Origin: Olsenella sp. An290
GTDB taxonomy: Bacteria; Actinomycetota; Coriobacteriia; Coriobacteriales; Atopobiaceae
Direction of reading: 5' to 3'
DNA: 64,000 nt
NCBI RefSeq assembly: GCF_002159535.1
Contig: NZ_NFIU01000001.1
Coordinates: forward strand, 248,001 to 312,000
Shown: piece by piece, positions 7,670-15,974 of the stretch
Numbering within the stretch: position 1 is the first letter of the stretch
Layout of the letters: every line of letters starts with the position of its first letter
The notes under the pieces: generated by a model
What the model was told of the DNA's origin: nothing
Seen by the model: the letters and a program-made list of their open reading frames with translations, nothing else
The model's database searches: none
Program-made: the position numbers and the translations under genes

Positions 7670-7777
7670 CCGGGTGTGTACGAAGTTGCAGAGTTGATGT
7701 TCTTCTCGGCAACGCGCTGACCTGAGGAAACGTGATTGCTAGGTACCGTATTAATTTGCAACTTCGTACACACCCGG
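7670..7777. repeat. Palindromic element, GTTCTTCTCG family, copy 3
   Basis: 108 bp with 21-bp terminal inverted repeats (7670-7690 and 7757-7777) containing GGGTGTGTACGAAGTTG. The interior has GTTCTTCTCG (7699-7708) and TGACCTGAGGAAACG, as in the element at 3324. It lies between sdpR and the PadR operon. All three copies of the family are in the first 8 kb of the window. Confidence 0.8.
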
Positions 7778-7855
7778 GAGGAAGGGGCGCAGGCGGCCCG
7801 GAGGGGATTGGAGAGTGAGCCCGGGATGGGTCGGCAAGCTCCCCCAAAAAACTCG

Positions 7856-7906
7856 TTGACGCCAGATACTATGCGTCATATAGTGTGTGTAACACAGTAT
7901 ATGACG
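7856..7906 (+). promoter_or_regulatory. PadR operon promoter and operator
   Basis: TTGACG (7856-7861), 17 bases, then TATAGT (7879-7884). A dyad with arms CGTCATATA (7874-7882) and TATATGACG (7898-7906) covers the -10 and start site, with an inner TGTGT/ACACA pair. This is the placement expected for an autorepressing PadR operator. Confidence 0.7.
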
Positions 7907-7921
7907 AGGGGAGGTGTGCGG

Positions 7922-8242
7922 ATGGAGGCCCAGATGAAGCGCGGCTTCCTGGAGGCCTGCGTGCTCGCGGCCGTCTCAGGCGAGGAGTCCTATGGCTACC
8001 AGATCGTCAAGGACGTGCCCGCCGGCATGGGGCTCACGGAGTCCACGCTCTACCCGCTGCTCAAGCGCCTGGAGAAGGCCGGGTGCATCACGGCGCGCTC
8101 CGCCGAGCACAACGGGCGGCTGCGCCGGTACTACCGCATCACGGACGACGGCCGCGAGCGCATCGAGGAGTTCCTGGCCGAATGGCCGTCCGTGCAGGAG
8201 ATCTACCGTTACGTGGAGGGGGCGCATCATGACGCGCGATGA
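7922..8242 (+). CDS. PadR-family transcriptional regulator
   Basis: 106 aa. Winged helix of the PadR family: the segments SYGYQIVKD, LTESTLYPLLKRLEKAGCI and GRLRRYYRITDDGR are diagnostic. The start is ATG 7922 preceded by GGGGAGGTG; an earlier ATG at 7901 lies within the operator. The gene overlaps the following DUF1700 gene by 14 bases, the standard PadR/DUF1700 arrangement. It likely represses its own operon through the dyad just upstream. Confidence 0.92.
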   Translation: MEAQMKRGFLEACVLAAVSGEESYGYQIVKDVPAGMGLTESTLYPLLKRLEKAGCITARSAEHNGRLRRYYRITDDGRERIEEFLAEWPSVQEIYRYVEGAHHDAR

Positions 8243-8858
8243 GTTCCTGGGCCGGCTGGGCGAACTGCTCGCCTGCCTGCCGGCGGACCAGGTTGAGGAG
8301 ACCAAGCAGTTCTACGCGGAGGCCATCGCCGACCGCATGGAGGACGGCATGAGCGAGGAGGAGGCCGTGGCCGCGATGGGCGCGCCCGGCGAGGTGGCGG
8401 AGGCCACGCTCGACGACCTGCCCGCCGTGCCGCGCGCCATCGCAAGGACGCGCCGGCGCAGCACCGCGCTCCTGTGGGTGCTCACCATCGTGGGATCGCC
8501 CGTGTGGGTGCCGTTGCTGATCGCCTTTGCCGCCGTGGCCGTCACGATCTACGTCTGCATCTGGGTGCTGGCGCTCTGCGTGTGGGTCATCGCCGCGTGC
8601 TTCGGGGCCGTGGGGGTCACAAACCTCGCGCTCATGACCGTGGGCGTCAAGGTCGGCCTCATTCCGTACGCACTCGTGACGCTGGGATGCGGCATCGCAC
8701 TTCTTGGCGTGGCGCTTCTCGTGGGCGCGGGCGCCTGGGCGGTCTCCAAGCAGATCGGGCGCCTCTCGGCGCTCTGGGCAAGAAAGGCGGTCTCGCCCTT
8801 CTGGAAGGGCCGGGGCGAGAAGAACGATGGGGCCGCAGCGGCCCACCTTGGGGCATAG
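8229..8858 (+). CDS. DUF1700 membrane protein
   Basis: 209 aa. N-terminal cytoplasmic part (residues 1-75) with the DUF1700 pattern MTRDEFLGRLGELLACLP and EEEAVAAMGAPGEVA. About three membrane segments follow between residues 80 and 175, then a basic tail. DUF1700 proteins are regularly encoded after PadR regulators and a DUF4097-type protein; their biochemical role is unknown. The start ATG overlaps the padR stop region, so translation is coupled. Confidence 0.85.
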   Translation: MTRDEFLGRLGELLACLPADQVEETKQFYAEAIADRMEDGMSEEEAVAAMGAPGEVAEATLDDLPAVPRAIARTRRRSTALLWVLTIVGSPVWVPLLIAFAAVAVTIYVCIWVLALCVWVIAACFGAVGVTNLALMTVGVKVGLIPYALVTLGCGIALLGVALLVGAGAWAVSKQIGRLSALWARKAVSPFWKGRGEKNDGAAAAHLGA

Positions 8859-8873
8859 GGAGGAGCGGACATC

Positions 8874-9122
8874 ATGACCAGCGCGAAGAAGATCTACCTT
8901 GCCGTGGCGGGAGGGCTCGTGGCCGCGGGCCTTGTCCTCGCGGGCATCGGATATGTTGCCTCGGGCTGCGACCCGGCCGTGTTCTCGACGCAGCTTGACG
9001 CCCGCAATGGGGAGGTCATTCTCGGAGGAGTTGAGGTGGAGGGCCCCATTGGCATGTACAACCTCGACCGAATCTTCGGTTTGGGCCAGATTGACATCGC
9101 GGCCCCCGAGGCGCCGGCGTAG
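8874..9122 (+). CDS. Short membrane-anchored protein, possibly truncated DUF4097-type
   Basis: 82 aa. One membrane segment at residues 8-30 is followed by about 50 residues ending without a folded beta-domain. The third gene in PadR/DUF1700 operons is usually a DUF4097 protein of 250 residues or more with this kind of N-terminus, so this may be a shortened version. Supported by ribosome site GGAGGAG-type sequence just upstream (gaggagcggac) and a 15-base gap to DUF1700. Confidence 0.55.
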   Translation: MTSAKKIYLAVAGGLVAAGLVLAGIGYVASGCDPAVFSTQLDARNGEVILGGVEVEGPIGMYNLDRIFGLGQIDIAAPEAPA

Positions 9123-9198
9123 TCCTTCGCACCCCCGAAGAGGGCGCGTCTGTAGGAGGAGTTACGTATCCGCAAAGGCTGCCTTTCGAGAATATATG

Positions 9199-9218
9199 AC
9201 CAACATCTTGGTTATACT
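9199..9218 (+). promoter_or_regulatory. Operator dyad and -10 of the Phd/PIN operon
   Basis: ACCAA (9199-9203), four bases, TTGGT (9208-9212), directly abutting TATACT (9213-9218), 22 bases before the antitoxin start. This suits autoregulation by the antitoxin. No good -35. Confidence 0.5.
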
Positions 9219-9240
9219 TTCCCTAACGAAAGGAGGCGTC

Positions 9241-9525
9241 ATGACAACGCTGAGCGTCGATCTTGACCAGGCTGTGCGCATGGGCATCGCTGAAGCAAAG
9301 GCCCACCTCAGCAGCATCGTGGAGCGTGCCGAGAAGAACGGCGAGGCCGCGGTTCTCGAGCGCTACGGACGTCCGGCGGCGCTCGTCGTGCCGCTGCCGC
9401 GCACAGGAGGCGCGGAGCGTCGGGCGCGCGGTCTTCTCGCCGAGTACGCTGATGCGGACAAGCTCGCCCTCGAGGAGGGGGCCTTTGCTCGGGCGATGGC
9501 GGTGAAGCATGGAAGCCCTGCTTGA
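9241..9525 (+). CDS. Phd/YefM-type antitoxin
   Basis: 94 aa. The N-terminal pattern MGIAEAKAHLSSIVERAEKNGEAAVLERYGRPAALVVPL fits the Phd/YefM fold, which binds operator DNA, and the C-terminal half would neutralise the toxin. Ribosome site AAAGGAGGCGTC precedes the ATG. It overlaps the PIN toxin by 17 bases. The motif CGAGAAGAAC is present at 9330. Confidence 0.85.
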   Translation: MTTLSVDLDQAVRMGIAEAKAHLSSIVERAEKNGEAAVLERYGRPAALVVPLPRTGGAERRARGLLAEYADADKLALEEGAFARAMAVKHGSPA

Positions 9526-9880
9526 TGCCAACGCCGCGCTTCGCTACCTGTTGGAGGACAACCCGGAGCAGGCGGAGGTGACGGCGACGGCCATAGCGCG
9601 GGGTGCGGAAGTCACCATCGAAATGCTTGCCGAGTGTGTGTACGTGCTCTCGGGCGTCTACGGAGTGCCCCGGTCGCGCATCGCGGAGAGCCTGGGCATC
9701 CTGCTCGAGGAGGTGTCGTGCCGGCGCAAGAACGTGGCCGCCGCGGCGCTCGGGCTCTACAGCGGCAGCTCGTTCGACTTCGTGGACTGCGTGCTGGCGG
9801 CGGAGCGGCAGGAGTGCGGCCGCGAGGTCGTGACGTTTGACAAGCGGCTCGGCGCGCTGCTGGGCAAGGTGGGAGACTAG
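9509..9880 (+). CDS. PIN-domain RNase toxin (VapC-like)
   Basis: 123 aa PIN domain. Acidic residues expected at the metal site are visible: D7 (LLDANAALR), E42 (EMLAECVYVL), D91/D95 (FDFVDCVLAA) and D110 (VTFDKRL). Such proteins cleave RNA and are held inactive by the antitoxin encoded just upstream. The stop codon TAG at 9878-9880 overlaps the stop of the convergent lipoprotein gene (shared CTAG). Confidence 0.87.
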   Translation: MEALLDANAALRYLLEDNPEQAEVTATAIARGAEVTIEMLAECVYVLSGVYGVPRSRIAESLGILLEEVSCRRKNVAAAALGLYSGSSFDFVDCVLAAERQECGREVVTFDKRLGALLGKVGD

Positions 9881-10392
9881 CGCGCCAGCTCTCGGACGGC
9901 GTCGGCCACGCCGCCCTCGCTCGCGAGGTTGACCGAGAGGCTGATGGGCACCACCCTGAGGGTGACCACGTCGGAGCCCTCGTAGGTGACGACCTCAAGG
10001 CCCTTGTACTCGCCCACGTCGTCCGCGGACTGCCCGAGCCTGACGGTCTCGGGCTCCCAGACCTCCACGACGTACTCCTCCGGCGCGTCCGGCGCGGGCG
10101 CCATGCCGCTCACCTGCGAGAGGGGCGAGAAGAGCCCTTCGATCCGCGCCTGGTCCGCGACCTCGGCGAGCTCCTCGCCGGTCGCGGCGTCGCGCACCAC
10201 GGCGCGGACGGTCTTGCCCCAGTCGATGCCCCCGAGCGTGCGCGCGACCTCGGTGGCGTCCTCGGCCAGGCCAAGGACTGCGCCCGCGGGGTCGTCCGGC
10301 CCGCCGTCCTTCTCGCCCAGCCCAAGGCACCCGGCAAGCGAGAGGGACAGCGCGGCGGCAAGGGCAAGCGTGACGATGCGGGAGCGGTGCAT
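9877..10392 (-). CDS. Putative lipoprotein, paralogue A
   Basis: 171 aa. Signal peptide with lipobox LSLSLAGC (Cys at about 22), then an acidic linker and a domain of about 140 residues with no family I recognise. A second copy at 25663-26178 shares about 89 percent of residues, with near-identical central sequence. Both copies converge on an unrelated gene and share a CTAG stop overlap. The start ATG at 10392 follows GGAGGGCTC. Confidence 0.75.
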   Translation of the reverse strand: MHRSRIVTLALAAALSLSLAGCLGLGEKDGGPDDPAGAVLGLAEDATEVARTLGGIDWGKTVRAVVRDAATGEELAEVADQARIEGLFSPLSQVSGMAPAPDAPEEYVVEVWEPETVRLGQSADDVGEYKGLEVVTYEGSDVVTLRVVPISLSVNLASEGGVADAVRELAR

Positions 10393-10555
10393 TGAGCCCT
10401 CCATTCTCAGTCACCAGATTGTGTGCCCAGAGCTCCTCCGGCGTCAACCCGGTAAGCACCTCTCACAAGTCTTAGAGTTTCCAGCAGTTAACAATTCTCA
10501 CAAGATAGTTTACTCTGCCTAACAGATGTAAAACGGACGTGAGGAGCGGCAGCGC

Positions 10556-12298
10556 GTGATGATCGACCGGAGGCTCGTCGGCGTCGTGCCGGGGAGCATG
10601 AGGTACGTGTGTGCGAGCGTGGCCCTCCAGTGGGCGTCGCTCGTGGCCAACATGGGCATGGTGCTCGTCATCTGCCGGACGCTGTCTGCGCTCTGGGCGG
10701 GCGCGGCGGGCGAGAAGGACCTTGTGCTTCTTGCCATCTGCGTGGTCGCGGCGGCCGTCGTGCGCGGACTTGCCGCTGTGGGCTCCGCGCGCATGGGGTT
10801 TCTCGCCAGCCGTGAGGTCAAGCGCACGCTGCGTCACCGCATCTACGAGAAGCTCCTGCGCCTGGGACCAAGCTACCGCGAGAACGTGCGCACCTCCGAG
10901 GTCGTGCAGGTGGCGGTGGAGGGGTGCGACCAGCTGGAGACCTACTTCGGCGCGTACCTGCCGCAGTTCTTCTACGCCCTGCTCGCGCCGCTCACGCTCT
11001 TTGTGGCCCTGGCCTTTGTGAACGTGCCGGCGGCCGTGGTGCTTCTGGTGTGCGTGCCGCTCATCCCGGTGGCCATCGCGGCGGTGCAGACCTGGGCAAA
11101 GAGGCTGCTCGGCCGCTACTGGGGCCAGTACACCGAGCTCGGCGACACCTTCCTAGAGAACCTTCAGGGCCTCACCACCCTCAAGGTCTACCAGGCCGAC
11201 GAGTTCAAGCAGGCCGAGATGAACGAGCAGGCCGAGAAGTTCCGGCGCATCACGATGCGCGTGCTCACGATGCAGCTCAACTCCATCACGATCATGGACC
11301 TCGTGGCGTACGGTGGGGCAGCCGCGGGCGTGGCGGTGGCGCTCACGCAGATGGCTGCCGGCGCGGTTGACCTGGGCGGGTGCCTCGCCATCATCCTGCT
11401 GGCGGCGGACTACTTCATCCCCATGCGCCAGCTGGGGTCGTTCTTTCACGTGGCCATGAACGGCATGGCGGCGAGCGAGAAGATCTTCCGGCTGCTGGGC
11501 CTGCCGGAGCCGCCGGCGGGCGGGGAGGAGTTTCCGGAGCGGCGTGACGTGCGCGCCCGCGACCTGCGTTTCTCCTACGACGGCGAACGCGAGGTGCTCT
11601 CCGGCGTGAGCCTCGACGTGCCGGCGGGCGGCTTCGTGGCCGTGGTGGGCGAGTCCGGCTGTGGCAAGTCCACGCTCGCGGCGCTCCTGCTGGGGCGGTT
11701 GCGCGGGTATCGGGGGTCACTCACGGTGGGCGGCGTGGAGGTTGGCGCGCTCGACGCGGCCGACCTTCTTGCCCACGTGACGTACGTGGGGCACGAGAGC
11801 TACCTCTTCAAGGGAACGGTGCGGGAGAACCTGCTGGTCGCGGCGCCGGGGGCGACAGACGGCGCGCTCTGGGCCGCGCTCGAGGCCACGCGCCTCGCGG
11901 ACTTCCTGCGCGCCGAGACCGGCCTGGACACGGCGCTCGCGGAGCGCGGCTCCAACCTCTCCGGCGGCCAGCGCCAGCGCCTGGCCATCGCCCGCGCGCT
12001 CTTGCACGAGACGCCGGTCTACGTCTTTGACGAGGCCACCTCCAACGTGGACGCGGAGAGCGAGGACGCCATCATGGCGGCCGTGCGCGGGCTGGCCGGG
12101 CGCGCGACGGTGATCCTCATCTCGCACCGCCTGGCCAACGTGGTGGAGGCGGACGAGATCTTCGTGCTCGACGGCGGACGCGTGGTGGAGCACGGGCGCC
12201 ACGACGAGCTCGTTGCCGCGGGCGGCCGCTACGCCACGCTCTGGCGCGCCCAGCGCGAGCTCGAGGAATACGGCGAGACGAGGGGGATGGTCGCATGA
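10556..12298 (+). CDS. cydD: ABC transporter permease/ATPase, CydD-like
   Basis: 580 aa. N-terminal six-helix transmembrane domain (residues about 15-310) and C-terminal ATPase with Walker A GESGCGKST near residue 365, signature LSGGQRQR, Walker B VYVFDEATS. The pairing with the next gene and the extent of the membrane domain fit CydDC, which exports thiols (cysteine/glutathione) and is needed for cytochrome bd assembly. No cydAB is in the window, so the substrate is inferred. The start is GTG 10556 nine bases after GAGGAG; ATG 10559 is possible. Overlaps the next gene by four bases. Confidence 0.8.
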   Translation: MMIDRRLVGVVPGSMRYVCASVALQWASLVANMGMVLVICRTLSALWAGAAGEKDLVLLAICVVAAAVVRGLAAVGSARMGFLASREVKRTLRHRIYEKLLRLGPSYRENVRTSEVVQVAVEGCDQLETYFGAYLPQFFYALLAPLTLFVALAFVNVPAAVVLLVCVPLIPVAIAAVQTWAKRLLGRYWGQYTELGDTFLENLQGLTTLKVYQADEFKQAEMNEQAEKFRRITMRVLTMQLNSITIMDLVAYGGAAAGVAVALTQMAAGAVDLGGCLAIILLAADYFIPMRQLGSFFHVAMNGMAASEKIFRLLGLPEPPAGGEEFPERRDVRARDLRFSYDGEREVLSGVSLDVPAGGFVAVVGESGCGKSTLAALLLGRLRGYRGSLTVGGVEVGALDAADLLAHVTYVGHESYLFKGTVRENLLVAAPGATDGALWAALEATRLADFLRAETGLDTALAERGSNLSGGQRQRLAIARALLHETPVYVFDEATSNVDAESEDAIMAAVRGLAGRATVILISHRLANVVEADEIFVLDGGRVVEHGRHDELVAAGGRYATLWRAQRELEEYGETRGMVA

Positions 12299-13935
12299 GG
12301 GTGATGCTTCGGCTCGTGGGGCTGGTGCGGCCGCTCACGGGGTTCATGGTGCTGGCCATCCTCATGGGGCTTCTCGGCCACCTGTGCGCGGCGGCGATTA
12401 CGGTGCTCGGCGGCTACGGCGTGCTCGCGGTGCTCGCGGGCGGCGCGGCGGCCCCGCTTGGTGGCCTCATCGTGGCGATGGCGGTCTGCGCCGTGGCGCG
12501 CGGCCTTTTGCGCTACGGCGAGCAGGCGTGCAACCACTTCATCGCGTTCAAGCTGCTCGCGCTCGTCCGCGACCGCGTGTTCCGGGCGCTGCGGCGTCTT
12601 GCCCCGGCCAAGCTCGAGGGGCGCGACCGTGGCGACCTCATCTCACTCATCACCTCGGACATCGAGCTCCTCGAGGTCTTCTACGCGCACACCATCTCGC
12701 CCGCCGCGATTGCGCTCACCTTCTGCGCGGGGGCCTGCGCCTTCATCGGAAGCTTCCACCCGCTGCTCGCCGTCGTGGCAGCGGTGTCGTACCTCGCCGT
12801 GGGCGTGGCGTGCCCGCTCGTTGCTGCGCGCCTGGCCGGGGACGCCGGCGCACGTTTCCGCGCCGGCGCGGGCGAGCTCTCGAGCTTCGTGCTGGAGAGC
12901 CTGCGCGGCCTGGACGAGATCCTGCAGTACGGCGCCGGCGCCTCCCGTCTGACCCAGATGGACGAGCGGTCCCGCGCGCTCGCCGCGGACGAGGAGCGCA
13001 TGAAGCGCTCCACCGGTCGTGCCACGGCGCTCACCAACACGGTCATTCTCGCCTGCGACCTGGCCATGCTGCTCGTGGCGGCGGCGCTTCACCGCGCCGG
13101 TGCCGTGGGCTTTGACGGCGTCCTCATTCCCGTGCTCGCGCTCATGAGCTCCTTTGGCCCGGCGGTGGCGCTCGCGAACCTGGGCTCCACGCTGCAGCCC
13201 ACCCTCGCGGCGGGGGAGCGCGTGCTCGCCATCCTGGACGAGGAGCCGGTCACGCCGGAGGTCACGGGCCAGGAACAGGTGGGCTTTGACGGCGCCGCGG
13301 CCAGCCACGTGGGCTTCTCCTACGGAGACGAGCGCGTGCTCATGGACGTCTCGCTCGAGGCGCCCGCCGGCAGGGTCGTGGGCATCACCGGGCGCTCCGG
13401 CTCCGGCAAGTCCACGCTGCTGCGCCTGTTCATGCGGTTCTGGGATGCGGGCGAGGGAAGCGTCACGGTCTCCGGGCGCGACGTGCGGCGTGTGAACACG
13501 GCCAACTTGCGCGAGCTGGAGTCCCTCGTCACGCAGGAGACGCACCTCTTCCACGACAGCATCCGCAACAACCTGCGCATCGCGCGGCTCGACGCCACGG
13601 ACGATCAGATCGAGGCAGCCTGCCGCAAGGCGTCGGTCCACAACTTCGTGATGAGCCTGCCGGTCGGCTACGACACGCCCGTCGGCGAGCTCGGCGACAC
13701 CCTCTCCGGCGGCGAGCGCCAGCGCCTGGGACTTGCGCGCGCCTTTCTTCACGACGCCCCCTTCATGCTGCTCGACGAGCCCACGAGCAACCTCGACAGC
13801 CTGAACGAGGCCGTCATCCTGCGCTCCATTGCCGAGGAGCGCGCCGGGCGGACGGTGCTTCTTGTCTCCCACAGGCCGTCCACGATGCGAATCGCCGACA
13901 CCGTGGTCTCCGTTGAGAACGGGAGGGTCAGCTGA
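12295..13935 (+). CDS. cydC: ABC transporter permease/ATPase, CydC-like
   Basis: 546 aa half-transporter: membrane domain residues about 15-300, ATPase with Walker A TGRSGSGKST, signature LSGGERQR and Walker B MLLDEPTS. It partners the upstream CydD-like protein in a heterodimer (ATGA start-stop overlap). The downstream gene starts at the last base of this stop region, giving a three-gene coupled unit. Confidence 0.8.
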   Translation: MRVMLRLVGLVRPLTGFMVLAILMGLLGHLCAAAITVLGGYGVLAVLAGGAAAPLGGLIVAMAVCAVARGLLRYGEQACNHFIAFKLLALVRDRVFRALRRLAPAKLEGRDRGDLISLITSDIELLEVFYAHTISPAAIALTFCAGACAFIGSFHPLLAVVAAVSYLAVGVACPLVAARLAGDAGARFRAGAGELSSFVLESLRGLDEILQYGAGASRLTQMDERSRALAADEERMKRSTGRATALTNTVILACDLAMLLVAAALHRAGAVGFDGVLIPVLALMSSFGPAVALANLGSTLQPTLAAGERVLAILDEEPVTPEVTGQEQVGFDGAAASHVGFSYGDERVLMDVSLEAPAGRVVGITGRSGSGKSTLLRLFMRFWDAGEGSVTVSGRDVRRVNTANLRELESLVTQETHLFHDSIRNNLRIARLDATDDQIEAACRKASVHNFVMSLPVGYDTPVGELGDTLSGGERQRLGLARAFLHDAPFMLLDEPTSNLDSLNEAVILRSIAEERAGRTVLLVSHRPSTMRIADTVVSVENGRVS

Positions 13936-14303
13936 TGGCGCGCACGCCCGACACCGCGCGCGTGACGGCCAAGCGCGAGCGCGAGAATCGCATGGTGTCC
14001 GAGATGATTGCGCTTTACTGCCGCAAGCGCCACGGCACGCACGCGGGCGAGCTCTGCCCGGAGTGTGCCGAGCTCGCGGAGTACGCGCGGCAGCGCAGCG
14101 ATCGCTGCCCCTTCATGGAGACCAAGACCTTCTGCTCGAGCTGCCGTGTGCACTGCTACCGGCCTGAGATGCGCGAGAAGATCCGCGAGGTGATGCGCTT
14201 CTCGGGACCGCGGATGATCTTCCATCACCCCGTGGCGGCCGTCCGTCACGTTATCGAGACGTGCAAAGGTGCCTGTCACTTTTGCACGCCCGTGCAAAAG
14301 TGA
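13935..14303 (+). CDS. Nitrous-oxide-stimulated-promoter family zinc protein
   Basis: 122 aa. Matches the small family named after the nitrous oxide-stimulated promoter: MIALYCRKRHG, LCPECAELAEYA, CPFMETKTFCSSCRVHCY, MRFSGPRMIFHHP. The clustered Cys/His suggest zinc binding. Function is unknown. Translation is coupled to cydC through a TGATG overlap. The last 14 or so codons run into a 27-bp palindrome (14261-14318), so the C-terminal residues CKGACHFCTPVQK come from the repeat. Confidence 0.85.
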   Translation: MARTPDTARVTAKRERENRMVSEMIALYCRKRHGTHAGELCPECAELAEYARQRSDRCPFMETKTFCSSCRVHCYRPEMREKIREVMRFSGPRMIFHHPVAAVRHVIETCKGACHFCTPVQK

Positions 14304-14318
14304 CAGGCACCTTTGCAC
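14261..14318. repeat. Double 27-nt REP-like hairpin
   Basis: Two 27-nt units in inverted orientation (14261-14287 and 14292-14318), perfectly complementary with a 4-base loop. Each unit is itself bounded by GTGCAAA/TTTGCAC. It forms the 3' end of the preceding gene and probably also acts as a terminator. Same family as 22600, 26276, 33060, 41355, 44799, 47628 and 55693. Confidence 0.85.
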
Positions 14319-14352
14319 GTCAGGGGCAGTTGCGCACATCGAAAGGAGACAC

Positions 14353-14739
14353 ATGAAGGTGAAGAAGGTTCTGCTCGTTGCGCTGGGCTGCGTGGGGCTC
14401 GTGCTGGGAGCCATCGGAGCGGTGGTGCCGCTGCTGCCGGCGTTCCCGTTTCTGATGCTCGCGGCGTTCTGCTTTGCCAAGAGCTCGGAACGACTGCACG
14501 CGTGGTTCTGCGGCACCAGGCTCTACAAGAGGAACCTCGAGAGCTACGCGGCGGGCCAGGGGATGGACTGGGCCACCAAGATCCGCGTGATGGTTACGGT
14601 GACCCTGCTCATGACCATCGGCTTTGTCATGATGCGCCAGGTGCGGGTGGGGCAGATCGTCCTCGCGTGCGTGTGGGCGTTCCACATCCTGTACTTCTGC
14701 TTCGGCGTGAAGACCCGCCGCGCGCCGGCCGAGGCATGA
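14353..14739 (+). CDS. DUF454 (YbaN-type) membrane protein
   Basis: 128 aa. The N-terminal hairpin of membrane segments contains the DUF454 hallmark GAIGAVVPLLPAFPFLMLAAFCFAKSS; two more membrane segments follow at about residues 78-115. Inner-membrane protein of unknown function. GAAAGGAGACAC precedes the ATG. Confidence 0.85.
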   Translation: MKVKKVLLVALGCVGLVLGAIGAVVPLLPAFPFLMLAAFCFAKSSERLHAWFCGTRLYKRNLESYAAGQGMDWATKIRVMVTVTLLMTIGFVMMRQVRVGQIVLACVWAFHILYFCFGVKTRRAPAEA

Positions 14740-14781
14740 GCGGCGGGTAAGAAGAGCGCGGGCCCGTAAGGGGAGGTTGCC

Positions 14782-15147
14782 ATGATCAACGTCATCATCG
14801 TCCTGGCCGTGGCGGCGGTCGTTCTTCTCGCCGCCCGCCGCTACCTGCGGACGCTCCGTCGGGGCGGCTGCGGGTGCGGGTGCGGGGGCGGGGGAGAGTC
14901 GCATGTCGCGCGCCCCACGGTGCCGGACACCAACGAGGACCACTACCCCTACGCCGTCGACCTCACCGTCGAGGGCATGCACTGCGACCACTGCCTCGCT
15001 GTCGTGGAGACCGCGCTCGACGGGCTCGGCGGCGTGTGGGCGCGCGCGAGCCTGCCCGACCGCGTGCGCGTGCTCTCCAAGGACCCGATCGACCCCGCCG
15101 CGCTTGCGGCTGCCGTGGAGTCCGCCGGCTACCACGTGGTGGGATAG
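14782..15147 (+). CDS. Membrane-anchored heavy-metal-associated (HMA) protein
   Basis: 121 aa. A membrane anchor (residues 2-22) is followed by a Cys/Gly-rich stretch (GGCGCGCGGGG) and then an HMA fold from residue 56 with the metal site GMHCDHC. Probably binds a soft metal such as copper at the membrane. Start ATG 14782 follows GGGGAGGTTGCC. The Cys-rich part recalls FeoB-associated proteins, but no feoB is nearby. Confidence 0.75.
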   Translation: MINVIIVLAVAAVVLLAARRYLRTLRRGGCGCGCGGGGESHVARPTVPDTNEDHYPYAVDLTVEGMHCDHCLAVVETALDGLGGVWARASLPDRVRVLSKDPIDPAALAAAVESAGYHVVG

Positions 15148-15332
15148 CGCGCGGGTTCTGGACGGTTCTGCTCGCCGGAGCGTCCACGGCCTGCGCGCGG
15201 CCACAAGTTGTGAAGAACCCGTGTGGTATGGGCTAAAAGTAAGCCTAATCAAACTCTCGAGTCAGAAATGCGGCCAGAAGGGTATCGCTTGAGCAAGCCC
15301 CAACGGGCAGCCACCAATCAAAGGAGCCAAGC

Positions 15333-15896
15333 ATGTCCCTCATCAACAAGGAGATCTCCGACTTCACCGTCCAGGCCTATCAGAACGGCGGCTTCCACAC
15401 CGTCTCCAAGGCGGACGCCCTCGGGCACTGGAGCCTGTTCTTCTTCTATCCCGCCGACTTTACCTTTGTCTGCCCCACCGAGCTCGAGGAGCTGGCAGAG
15501 AACTACGACGCCTTCAAGGCCGAGGGCTGCGAGGTCTACTCCGTGAGCTGCGACACCCACTTCGTGCACAAGGCGTGGCACGACGAGTCCGAGCGCGTGG
15601 GCAAGGTCACCTACCCCATGCTGGCGGACCCGGCGCACGTCCTCGCGCGCGACTTCGAGGTCCTGATCGAGGACGACGGCCTCGCCGAGCGCGGCGCCTT
15701 CATCGTGGACCCCGAGGGGCGCGTCCAGGTCTACGAGGTCACGGCCGGCGGCATCGGCCGCAACGCCAAGGAGCTGCTGCGCCTGGTCCAGGCCGCCAAG
15801 TTCGTGGCCGAGCACGGCGACCAGGTCTGCCCCGCCAAGTGGCAGCCGGGCGCCGAGACGCTGAGGCCCAGCCTCGACCTGGTGGGCCAGCTGTAG
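15333..15896 (+). CDS. ahpC: Alkyl hydroperoxide reductase C (2-Cys peroxiredoxin)
   Basis: 187 aa, standard AhpC length. The peroxidatic cysteine is Cys47 in FTFVCPTE and the resolving cysteine is Cys166 in QVCPAKW. Reduces hydrogen peroxide and organic peroxides; electrons should come from the flavoprotein encoded 78 bases downstream. Start follows AAAGGAGCC. The 185-base upstream gap holds an imperfect GGGTTC/GAACCC dyad but no operator I can name. Confidence 0.95.
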   Translation: MSLINKEISDFTVQAYQNGGFHTVSKADALGHWSLFFFYPADFTFVCPTELEELAENYDAFKAEGCEVYSVSCDTHFVHKAWHDESERVGKVTYPMLADPAHVLARDFEVLIEDDGLAERGAFIVDPEGRVQVYEVTAGGIGRNAKELLRLVQAAKFVAEHGDQVCPAKWQPGAETLRPSLDLVGQL

Positions 15897-15974
15897 GCGC
15901 ACGCTGTGCACGAAGACTCGGACAGGGCCGCGACCGGGCATCCGGCCGCGGCCCTCGTACATAAGGAGCAAAGA

